This document shows, in pieces, positions 54,601 through 64,000 of a stretch of DNA of 64,000 nt. Each line of letters begins with the position of its first letter. The first letter of the stretch is position 1. The DNA is from Purpureocillium takamizusanense (Eukaryota; Ascomycota; Sordariomycetes; Hypocreales; Ophiocordycipitaceae). The translations under genes and the position numbers were made by a program. The notes under the pieces were generated by a model. It was not told the DNA's origin, ran no database searches, and was given only the letters and a program-made list of their open reading frames with translations. The stretch is taken from the NCBI RefSeq assembly GCF_022605165.1, contig NC_063068.1:2790001-2854000 (forward strand), written 5' to 3'.

Positions 54601-56100
54601 GAGAGGACGTACGTAAGTATGTACTATGTATGTGCAGTGGTCGTATGTACATCTCGACCGACCACTGACTGGCACCCTGCCTGGCTTTGCCTCGAAAGCC
54701 TGATGGCGGGTGCTGCAATACGACGGGACAAATGCGAGGCATCCATCCATCCGTTTGCGTGCCGCTGGGGCATGGGGATGACGACACCGGGACGGGTGGC
54801 CGGGCTTTTCTCACGTAACCAGTGCCCGAACGATGACGGTTCAAGACGGAGCGTGGCTTGCGTGAGGTTCCAGAACCGGGGAGGCAGGGGCGTGTGCCTG
54901 GATGCGTGTGTGTGCGGCATTGCGCGTTCGATTCGACGGATGATGAGCGTCAGAGGGGGGGGGGCCCTGGATGATGACGGGCGCCAGGAAGCTTGTGAGG
55001 AAACGTGCTCACGCTGGCAGCTCTGGGACGACCGACTGACGACTCCACGCGGCGGTCACTACCTGTAGTACCGGCCAGTACCTCTAAGGCACCGATCTGA
55101 AGTTAGTACCTTACCTACAGTCGTCGGCGATGGCTTCCTCGTGCCTCGACAACGAAGTACCTCCTACTAAGGTAGGGACTCCACGCCAGCACCTGACACT
55201 ACTAGGTGCCCACGGCATGTAAGTACCTTACCCTTTCCTACCTAGTAGTAGGTAGAAGGTACCTCTCGCTACCCTACCATTATGTGTCACTGCCGTGCCA
55301 GAGGCACCCGAGACTGTGACTCCCTTGCAGCACCGCAACATGGATCGAAGCAAAGCGCCAGTCACCGCTACATGACAAGTTGATGCTGGACTTGGTGGGC
55401 CTTTGGGGGGGGGGGGGCATCAGTTCCAGGTCCATGAGGTCTGACGGCTCATGTTCAGCGCCGTGCGTGCGCACTTGGCGACCACGGGGGATGCGGAGTG
55501 GTCGGCCACATGGTGTCCGACTGGAGCCCAGCCCAAATGCACTGCCATGAGCACGCTCTGGAAGATGAAGATACGAAGTATGGGCAGTGCACTGCAGTCA
55601 ACACAGGCGGACTGTCGAGGTACCGTAGTAGATGTACGGGTCAGGTACGCCGGAGCACTTTCATTGCGTCTTGTGGCCCGCATCATGGGAACACAACCGC
55701 AAGGCCAGAACACCGCTGCTTTGCACACCCTACCCTCCGCACCCCAAGCAGCCTCCAATTGTTCTCCATCTTGTGCGACTGAGTATACCCGGTGCTGCCG
55801 TCATATGTCCTGGTACCTGATCGTACGCCCATGATACGTTGATATCCGCCTTGAGGGCGTGTCGGCGTGCGCCGAACAAGCGAGAAGACGCGCATTGCGA
55901 TTTTCGCAGGTGCGATGGACTGCACCTACCTAGTAGGTAGTACGTTTATGCGTAAAGGTGCCTAGGTACCTGTAGGACTGTCCAGACGAGGAGCCCTTTT
56001 CCCTTTCACTTGCCTTAATTGCTTGCCTAGCGCTACTCATTTGCCCACGTACCTGCCTCCCGTCTTTCCATTGCTATAAGTACCTCCTACTTATGCACGT
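51680..56100. other. 4.4 kb gene-free region
   Basis: The open frames are short, overlap on both strands and show no domain, signal peptide or splice pattern I can support. GTACC/TACCT motif clusters lie at 54245-54300, 55065-55275 and 55925-55975. G runs lie at about 54956-54963 and 55406-55417. I see no tRNA-like fold or transposase fragment. Confidence 0.5.
55065..55275. repeat. Cluster of TACCTTACC / CCTAGTAGTAGG words
   Basis: Dense, partly palindromic TACCT, AGGTA and AGTAC words occur here, with a near-perfect inverted pair around 55238-55255. It is the same motif family as at 38305-38605. Confidence 0.65.
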
Positions 56101-56203
56101 CTGGTTGCAGCTCAGCAGCATCCGGGGTCAAAGTGGTTCGCCGCCGCCTACAAAGTACTAAATCTGCCTCATGTACAAAGTCCCTATCGAACTTGAGTGA
56201 CGA

Positions 56204-56225
56204 GTCGTCGTCGTCGTCGTCGTCT
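56204..56225. repeat. (GTC)n microsatellite
   Basis: Seven uninterrupted GTC units lie at the upstream edge of the pyrimidine-rich region. Confidence 0.85.
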
Positions 56226-56893
56226 GAATTTCAAGACCCAATTCCTCTCTTCTTTGTCGGCCCTTGGCTTTCTCCTCGGCCTCAACAGAGCTGCTCCCAG
56301 GATTGCCCTCTGCTCTGCGTCCGTCCGTCCGCGGACCAACGGGCCCTGTTTCACTTCTCTCGTCCGTTTTCCTTGCCCGCAGCGTGCATCAATCACGCCC
56401 TCTGGCGCTACGCCGCCGTTGGTTGCGCCTCTGACCGGCTGTCTCAGCGACACCCGCCATCCATCCCGTCGTCACGACGTCCAGCCTTTGGCTCGCAGCT
56501 GCGTTACTTCGTGCCGTTGCACAGGCAAGTGCACCAACACTACCACCACCACCACCAACACCACTTCCCACAGCCGAAAAGAACCTTGGTGTCTTGCTGC
56601 GTCTTACCGAACCTGTCGGGGGCCAACTCGCACGCCATCCGCCTCGTCGAATACGTACAAAGTACTACGCCCTCGAGTCCCGCCCGCAGAGAAACAGCCT
56701 TTACCCCTTACGCAAGCCAAGTGGGCAATCTCACCAGCAGACGGGCATTTTGGATTTTTAGACCTGACGCCGCCCACGCAACCTTTGGCGCGCAAGGTCC
56801 CAAGGGGCCCACGACCAGACTCCACCAAGCCCCCCCCCCCTCCCCCCTCATCAGGCTCTGGCTCTATCTTCCTCCCTACCAAGCTACCTACGT

Positions 56894-56918
56894 CTCTGCC
56901 TCTGCCTCTGCCTCTGCC
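56894..56918. repeat. (CTCTGC)n repeat
   Basis: About four CTCTGC units, echoed at 56936-56948, lie in the leader region of the Ecl1-like gene. Confidence 0.8.
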
Positions 56919-58666
56919 GTTGCTTCAGCTTCAGGCTCTCTGCCTCTGCCTCGGTTGCAGGGCCGTCCGTCCAGTACTACTACCAAGTACTTGTTTTGAC
57001 TCGGTTTGCGGCTGTCATCTCACCAGCCCGGAAAAGCACGACAGCGCCCACTACCACCGGTCCTCCACTCCACCGTTGCTCCACCTCCGCTACCTACAGG
57101 TAGTACGTTCTTGCACCGCCAGGGGCGAGGAGTCACACGTCGACAACATCCCTTAACTCAGAGGGACCCTATTTTTTTGCTCTCGGCTTCCGTCTATTAT
57201 AAGCTCCCTGCCGCTCCGGATCGAGTCATCCTAAGTTTACACGCCCTGACGACCTGGATTGATTTTTCATTTTTTTTTCCCCCTTTGCTGCCGCCTTCTT
57301 CTGCTTCCAACCATTTCCCGTGCGAAACACCCGACATCACATGTGGTTTGCGTCTTCATTCCTCGCTTTGGAGCGGCTCTGGCTGCTGCCCGCAAACGAC
57401 AACGACGCCCGGGCTGCACAAATCCGGTAACCCTGCTGGCTCCCCCAAGCCCAGCCTTGGAATCGCCTGGCCTCATTATTTTTTTGTTGCTCAGCTCATC
57501 CACACGCCTAGCTGCTAGTTCTACTAGCACAGAGTGTCGCCCACAGACGGCGCTACCCAGCAAGGTGTCTCGGACTCGACCCAACCCACCCAAACTCGCT
57601 CACTTACAAGCGGCATTGCCCACCGGTCGGGTTCGCTATCGCTGGCTGCTCGCCCGTCTCTACCGTAGGCGTCGCCCATCCGCTCGCTGCCTCAGCCCGG
57701 CTTATCGCCAGACGGCGCACGCACGCACAAAGACACAACACACAGTCACACGACTCTCTCGGGCGTCTCCCAGACCACCCCTCTCGACGCCAGATAGGCA
57801 ATCGCGCTGCCGAATCGAATTCCGTGCATCCTCCGTCGTCGTTATCTGCCGGGCCTCCGCGTCGATCAAAGTCGCCAGCGCCCGCACGACCCCTGCACGG
57901 GCTTGTCACTGCCCTTCTCGAATTGATCTCGAGCTCTGCACCAAGCCGTGCCTGGTGCTCCTCCCCTCCCGCCCCTTCGTTCGGTGCCCTTGGTCGGGGC
58001 CGTGCCCACAAAAGCCGGCCAGCGCCCGCTTCCCTTGTTAGGACGCACCTTTGGTTCCTACTATCGTCACATAGTCAGTCCGCTGTGTCTGCTGCTGCTT
58101 GGCCGGGTTACGCCTGTCTAGGTGCGCGTTTCTCACGACCCACGGCCTGTCACCGACCCACGACGGCCACGACCCACGTCCTGCGTCTTGCGTCCTGCGT
58201 CCTGCGACCCGCACGCAAGCCCGCTTCCACGCCCGTCTGCATTCGGGGAAGTCGCTTCCACTTCCACCCCGACACGCCCCTTTGTCCTCACTCGTTCCTG
58301 CCCGCACAAGGACAACACGTGGTCGCCCAGCATTTGCCACCAACAAATATTTTATCGACCTGTTTTCTAAGGAATACTAAAACCAAGACCCTTTCTTTCG
58401 AGCGTCCTTCACGCCCAAAGCGATCCATCTCATCTTGGACCCGGAGACCTGTGAGCGTCGCTGGTGCGGCGACGATCCGCACCAACTCACTTACACAGCG
58501 GCATTTACACCACACCCACGCCTGCAACACCAGACCGCATCGTCATTTGGCTGCGTTGTTTTCTGACACGAGCCGCGCCGACGGCTTGCCCCTATAAGCG
58601 GGACGCTTTTAGTTGCCGCACTGCTTTCACCCCGGCACCCTCGTTCTGTGCATCTTTCGCCGGCAA

Positions 58667-59487
58667 ATGCATCACCACCGCAGGAAGTCAGGCAACACGT
58701 CCATGACGGACGTGCGCAAGTCTGTAGGAGCTACCGATCCATCGACTAAAATGCGCCGACCAGGCATGACCCGACGACACACGCCCGTCAACGCCCAGAA
58801 GCTTGGCCGAAGTCACCGCGAACGAGAACGAGACAGACACGACACGTGGGATGATGAGCGGGAAAGCTTCCCCCAATTCTGGTATGCGACCATTCCATGA
58901 CCGACAAACCGTTCCTTCACTAACCGTCATCTCCCACAGCATGACATGCGAGAAGCAATTCGTCCCGCACGACGAGAAGTTCCTGTATTGCTCCGACGCG
59001 TACGTGTACCCCGCGGCGGCGTCGTTTCTTGCTTCTGCGTTCAGGGCCGGCTGGACGATTCGCGGATTGGCGGAGAGGCTGACTTGGGAATCACAGGTGC
59101 CGACGGATCGACCAACAAAGTAGCTCGACTACGCCACAGTCTGCAACGGCCCATCTTCGCGGCTACAACAGCAGCAGCTACCCTCCTTATACGTCAGGAA
59201 ATCCCGAACCCAAAGACATCATCCCTCGCGCTGCCCCTTCACGGCCCACCTCGATGCATTTCAGTAGTTCTCCTCCCGCGTCCCCCCGAGCAGCGAATCC
59301 GTCAGCTCAGTACAGCCACCACCATCATCAAATATCAGCCATCTCCGCGTTGCGATCCCTGTCAATCGGCCCTCCCAGCCCTCCCTCGCCAACCGCGAGC
59401 AACGCCAGCAGCCTCTGGCCCTTTGGGCGAAGCGTCGTGCCAAGTCCGGGAAACTCTTACACGAAGCCGTCGGCACCGTACCTCTAG
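58667..59487 (+). CDS. Ecl1-like zinc-binding protein with early TAG stop
   Basis: Three exons (58667-58881, 58940-58999, 59097-59487) encode 221 residues up to a TAG at 59485-59487. The splices rebuild one zinc site: FPQFC-MTCEKQF, then FLYCSDA-CRRIDQQ, giving Cx2Cx13Cx3C at residues 72-93. This is the signature of the Ecl1 (extender of chronological lifespan) family, whose S. pombe members respond to starvation and zinc. The N-terminus is basic (MHHHRRKS, TRRHTPVNAQKLGRSH) and the region after the zinc site is Ser/Pro/Tyr-rich. After the TAG the same frame stays open for 51 more codons, ending SIELVTPMVGR at 59641, so the annotated end may be premature. A second start at Met13 is possible. 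Confidence 0.75.
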
Positions 59488-59643
59488 TCAACCTACGATA
59501 GTGGCTACCATTACGGAAGCAGTGGTGCCTACACGTACGACGTGACGGGTGGGCCCGTGGACAGACCGTTACCATCGCGTCACCCCAGCGTTTACTCTCG
59601 CTCGAAGAGCATCGAGCTCGTGACCCCGATGGTCGGCCGTTGA
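59488..59643 (+). other. In-frame 51-codon continuation after the TAG of the Ecl1-like gene
   Basis: Directly after the TAG the frame reads STYDSGYHYGSSGAYTYDV, then RPLPSRHPSVYSRSKSIEL and VTPMVGR, and stops at TGA 59641-59643. Tyr/Gly/Ser-rich composition like the preceding exon and a non-random ending suggest former or conditional coding sequence. Without recoding it is 3' UTR. Confidence 0.55.
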
Positions 59644-62600
59644 TGGGTCAGACTAGTCCCAGCACGACCTCGGAAACCGAACATCTGCATTTGCGACGTC
59701 AACCTAGACCCGAAGGCTGGACGCTACGGCCGACTCAGCCCAGGGCCCATTCCCCTCCCCTACGTCCGAGCAACCGGGCAAGGGCCCAGGGAACGCAGCA
59801 TGGGACATTTTGCGGGGTTGCAGGGGTCCATGCCCCCAAGAAGTGCTCAGGGGCGGGGGGGACAGAGGCAATCTCGCCGCCCTGGAGCATTACATGTCTT
59901 CTCCCCAGCACTATGACGGCTGATGCCGTGTCTTTGAGGCAACGCGCAGGTTGCCTTGTACTACCACAGGACCCGCGCGGGCGCAAGGCACGATGCACAG
60001 GTCATGTTTTCGCATTTATGGTTTATTGTTGTCGCCGACGTTAAAAAGTGGGTTCCCGGCGCATCTGCCTTTTCTGCAGAGCAGCGGTTGCAACTCTCTC
60101 CACTCCAATTTCGTGGAGTCTCTCCACCTTTGAATTGCGGAGCCAGGAGCGTTTGTTTGCTGGGGCGGACGCCCAGCGACTTGTGCCGTCGCCTGCTCGT
60201 GCCTCGTTGCGAGCCTGGGCCAGAAAAGAAAAGCTTGGACGGCCTGCGGCTTACTGGCATAGTCGCTACGAAGGCGACGACATGGTGCACGCGTCTTGGA
60301 ACAGGCGCATTGACGCTGACTGGACTACACCAAGAAGGCTGCATCTGCACTGCGACGCGACGGGCAACGGTTTAATTCTCTTTGGTGGCTTGGATCTAAT
60401 TTGGGCGGCTGGCGCAGAAACATGGCGCCCCTGATGGACGGCTTGCGATTTAGCGGCTTCTTTTTTTCTTTTCTTGGCATGGCTCTGTATCATCGGGCGG
60501 CTTGGTCAACAGGGACAGCATTGAAGAAAGGCGTTGTGTTGTGTCTGAAGCTTTTGGATGGCGGGCAAGCGAGACAAGTGTGGGAGATGTGCCGGATGAG
60601 ACATGCATTGCAGAGCATGGCATGGCATGGCGTGGTAGTACTGGCTGACACAGCATAGCATGGCAAGTTGTACGGCATAACTCACCAAGTGTTGGTGGGA
60701 GCCGGGGGGTTACATGCGAGCCCTGTTATTAGTATATTTTTCACCAGACTTTCAGGTACGGAGTGCACAGTACTTCGTGGGGATCTATAATTCTAACTGA
60801 TCTACTACCTCCCACACTGCATGCTTGGCCTTGACACGCGCAGATGAATTATATTTGTAGCTTTGTCTGGTGTGTGCAAGTAATTGACACTCGCTGGGCG
60901 TTTTGCCGTTGCGAACTACGACCTCTGTTGATGCTAGCACCGCCCGGGGAAGCGCCACGAAGGAGGCGTTCACGAGGGAGGGTAATCAGACGGTCGAGAT
61001 ACGGCAGCTGCGAAATGCGCAGCCCGTCCCAGGCATTCGTCACAGACCGCACGATTCTCTCGGAGCAGAGGTGGCGGCTCACTCAGGCTCCCACATCCCA
61101 GCCCCTCGGGACGCTGGCTGACGCACAGTGAGAAACGGGGGAGGGCCACATGGACATGAGACCGGGGTATATGTGCTCAAGAGCGAGAGAGGAGCGGGGG
61201 GGGAGAGAAGACGAATGCGGCACAGACCACTTGGCAGCGCGTGGTGTTGCCAGACGACAAGGGGTTGGTGAGGAGCGGAGGAGCAGGCAGGCAGGCAAAA
61301 CGTCAGGCCTACCACTTCGTGCTCCGCCCAGACCCCCCTCCCCCCCCCCTTCCCTACCTCAACTGAGGTAAAGAGTGGAAGAAGTCTTGCTCATGGTGCT
61401 GCTGATGCGGCGTGTGACTTGGTGCGTGAATTTTCGGAGGGCATTTAGCCATAGGGGAGGCCGCTATAACATACCTCGTACATACCACCAAGTACTTACA
61501 TACTATAGTCAACAGCTCGCAGAACACGGGCGGGACGCACGCGGATGGCTCGAGAAGCGACACCACTACCACCACCACGACCGACGTACTGCTACTACCT
61601 ACGAAGTGGACTGGTTCGTATTGCGGGGGAAGGCAGGGGAGGGACGTTATTAGGAGCATGGCTTGCAGGGGTATTGTCTGGGGCTGGGCGTGCATATGCG
61701 TAGTAAGTTAGTAGTTCGCAGCGGGCTGGCTGAAGATTGTGCAGCCAGCTGGATCGCGGGGAAAAGGAAGGGATTGAACGATGGGAGGATCGAGAAAGCG
61801 AGGAGGCGGCGCCACAGATGGAGGGGGGGTAGGGCGGCTGCTGCGCGGGCGGACAGAGGCGATGATGATGATGATGGAGAAGAGACAGAAGAAGCTGGCG
61901 TTGGTTGGGCGGGCGTGTTGGCGTGGGCGTTGACGTGCGGCGTCGGGCGCGTGAGATGGGATGCAGGGAAGCAACGAGGTCGCGCCACCTGCTACTGGTA
62001 GGTAGGTAAGGCAGTCAGGCAGGCAAGGCCAGGCTTAGGCTTGCGGCTGTCCTGCAACGTGGTTGGCAAGGAATTGGCTTTTTTTCTTTTTTTTTGTTGA
62101 TTTCTTTGGTTCGGGTTTCCCCCCCTTTTTCTCTTTCACGTTGCCTCTTTTTGGTTGCACCCTGTCGAGTGCGGTTCGATAAAGCCAAGCATGGGGAAAA
62201 AAAGACGGCAACCTCGTTTGGTGATCATGGACACATACGCTGCAGTGATTACGGGCCAGGGTGTTCTCGGTCGTCTGTGATGGGAGACACACCTCGCTCG
62301 ATTCAGGTGGGACGAGTGTACGTGTTGCATACCTACTGTACGAAGTACACACATCACCTCGTCTACATACCAAGTACGTATGTGCATACACATATGCCCA
62401 TGCGCGATGCACGAGAAGGTAAGAGCATGTTGATATGCGTCATGGACAGACTGGAAGGATAGAGGGGAATTGCTCTCCTATCACTACCCAGGCAGTGCTT
62501 TCTTTGTGCGTGAACGCCCATTGGGCCGTGTGTGCCCTTGTAAATATGTATGTATGTATTGCGATGAAATTTTGGTTCCCCTGTGATGAGAAATGACTTT

Positions 62601-64000
62601 TCCCCATTACCATCAAAGTAGCCAGCCAGTTGATAGCCGCGGCGTATCGTGCCTCCAAACAGTCTCGTGAGAGACGAGCCACACGAGCACGGGTATTGTG
62701 TGGTATGCACCTCTCGTCAGGCACAGAGCATGACTGACATCCGCGACTGATAAAGTGAATTGGCAATGGGGACGACGGACGAGTCCAGGCTCTTGGACTG
62801 TTAAATTACTGAACTTGGTTACGTCCGGCATGACAAACCTGCTCATGCGGTGCACCTTGTTGCCCGCAACGCTCTCCCCCCCTGCCCCCCCTGCTGGTCA
62901 TTATCTCTCGCATTCGGGAAAAGAGGGGGAGTCCAGCCAGTCGTGCACCGGGCCTTTCCCCCGTCCTCATCATCTTCATCGTCATCTGCCTCACGCAGTG
63001 CTTGGCCCTCCACGGCGAAGGCCGCGTCCGTCCCCTGGCCTCCGATAATCCCTGCTCTCCCCGGATCTCACTCCACCCTCCTTGATCCGTTGGCGTCCTG
63101 CGTGCCTTGCCCCGGAGCGTGGCCCACCCCTGCCGCGCTCCATGTTCGGCAACCAACCCAACGATTTGGTTATGTAGGACAAAACGCCCTTACTGCTTCT
63201 CAGTTTTTTCTTGTCATGCGCTGTCATCGTACGAGTAAAAGACGAGTCATCTCTTTTCCTTTGCCGTTCCCTTTCCACTTCTATGCACAACTTTCGGTGC
63301 AGGACCGTATGTACATATACATCTAAGGTGGCAAGGCTCGACTTGACGTGCACGCCCACGTACCACGAATTGCGACGGATGGAGATGGGCCGGGAAACCC
63401 ACGGGCCAAATGTTTGTACATGGGGGTCGCTGCCTGGGTGCCAACGTCGCAACGGCCGCTGGCGCAGTAGCCCTTGTGCCGCTCCGTGGGGGTGCGTGAG
63501 GTGAGAGAGCACCCATGCTCAATCGTGAGATGCTCACGCACCACCAAGACTCGTCGTCGTCGTCCCTGAGCCGAGTAATAAAAGGGCAAGGCCCAGGCCG
63601 CTGATGACTTGCCGCCAAATTCCGTCACCAAATCTCGAGCAGGAAAACGGCCGTAAAATCTTACCACATGATTAGGGCCACTGCTGTCGAGAACCAAGTT
63701 GACGATATCGCCGCTGGCCGATGCTCGGCGCACAGCCAATCGGTCAAACAACGGGGAGACAAAGGACCGTTGACGGTGCATGGCCATGTCGCGAATAATA
63801 TTGGTAGAGATGAGCGTCAGCTCGTGACATACACATGCTCATGCTGCCCTACTTTGGCTCTTCCTCGTGCTCCTAGAATACAACGTATACATGTGCCCAG
63901 TTCCCCCCATCTAAACACCAAGCTAGCTCTCATCTCCACAAGCACGTACCTCGGCGGCCAGCACGACAGCTCACCTGTCCGTTGGTCGTGAGCTCGCCAT
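59644..64000. other. 4.4 kb right end without recognisable genes
   Basis: This contains the 3' flank of the Ecl1-like gene and then spacer. Features seen: overlapping short GGCATGG repeats near 60600-60660, a C run at about 61327-61343, (GAT)n at about 61864-61879, GTAC/TACGTA patches at 62330-62395 and 62545-62560, and long open frames on both strands with no recognisable content. The promoter of a gene beyond the right edge may be included. Confidence 0.5.

Larger units (their letters stand above)
56101..58666 (+). promoter_or_regulatory. Long pyrimidine-rich region upstream of the Ecl1-like gene (probable promoter plus long 5' leader)
   Basis: About 2.6 kb of plus strand is strongly C/T-biased and A/G-poor, with simple repeats such as (GTC)n at 56204-56225, (CAC/CCA)n near 56540-56570 and (CTCTGC)n at 56894-56918. 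Because of the bias, several long plus-strand frames stay open (for example 56197-57156 and 57824-58597). Their translations are Ser/Pro/Thr/Arg-rich and without domains, so I do not call them genes. A C/T bias on the sense strand just upstream of a start codon is usual for long 5' leaders of fungal regulatory genes; upstream ATGs are present. Confidence 0.45.

Noticed and set aside
56197..57156. 319-codon plus-strand frame (also 56133-56999, 57259-58041, 57824-58597)
   Set aside because: These stay open because the strand is poor in A/G. The translations are low-complexity Ser/Pro/Thr/Arg with no domain and overlap one another. They are treated as leader sequence.

Overview
The window is nuclear DNA from a filamentous ascomycete, most likely a Sordariomycete and probably Hypocreales. 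The evidence is short (55-110 nt) GT-AG introns with CTRAC-type branch sites, GC-rich coding DNA, and fungal families: HET, SAT4/PTH11-like rhodopsin, MDM34 of ERMES, Ecl1-like, and a large-subunit secreted catalase. I reconstructed 21 protein-coding loci (16 with introns, 34 introns in all). I saw no convincing tRNA, rRNA or CRISPR array.

Layout. (1) 1-6.8 kb is housekeeping: a Golgi GT90 glycosyltransferase, Paf1 of the RNA polymerase II PAF complex, and the ER retrieval receptor Rer1. (2) About 9-33 kb is an accessory block: a GATA zinc finger fused to a bacterial-type HEAT-repeat domain, a secreted catalase, a secreted type-B carboxylesterase, a HET-domain protein, a bacterial-style ankyrin protein, a GNAT-like protein, an MFS transporter, a SAT4-like 7TM protein, a class II O-methyltransferase, a putative MITE and a secreted T4-type lysozyme. 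(3) 33.5-51.7 kb returns mostly to housekeeping: nucleoside transporter (ENT), inositol-pentakisphosphate 2-kinase (Ipk1), Mdm34, a broken small secreted cysteine-rich gene, the chromatin reader Yaf9, a Coq11-like dehydrogenase, the splicing factor Syf2 and a probable mitochondrial protein of unknown role. (4) 51.7-64 kb is nearly gene-free. Its only recognisable gene is an Ecl1-like zinc-binding protein behind a pyrimidine-rich upstream region of more than 2 kb.

How the genes relate. The housekeeping genes act in separate systems (transcription elongation, chromatin, splicing, ER-Golgi sorting, ER-mitochondria contacts, inositol phosphates). The accessory block is weighted towards interaction with other organisms: secreted peroxide and cell-wall enzymes, self/non-self recognition, a surface receptor-like protein, an efflux pump and a small-molecule methyltransferase. 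Several of its members look bacterial or phage-like in family affinity.

The leads I would follow first are the GATA-HEAT fusion and two genes in which one in-frame TAG interrupts a reading frame that otherwise continues intact: the Ecl1-like gene and the small secreted protein gene. In the Sordariomycetes, TAG stops of this kind are candidates for A-to-I mRNA recoding as well as for simple mutation.
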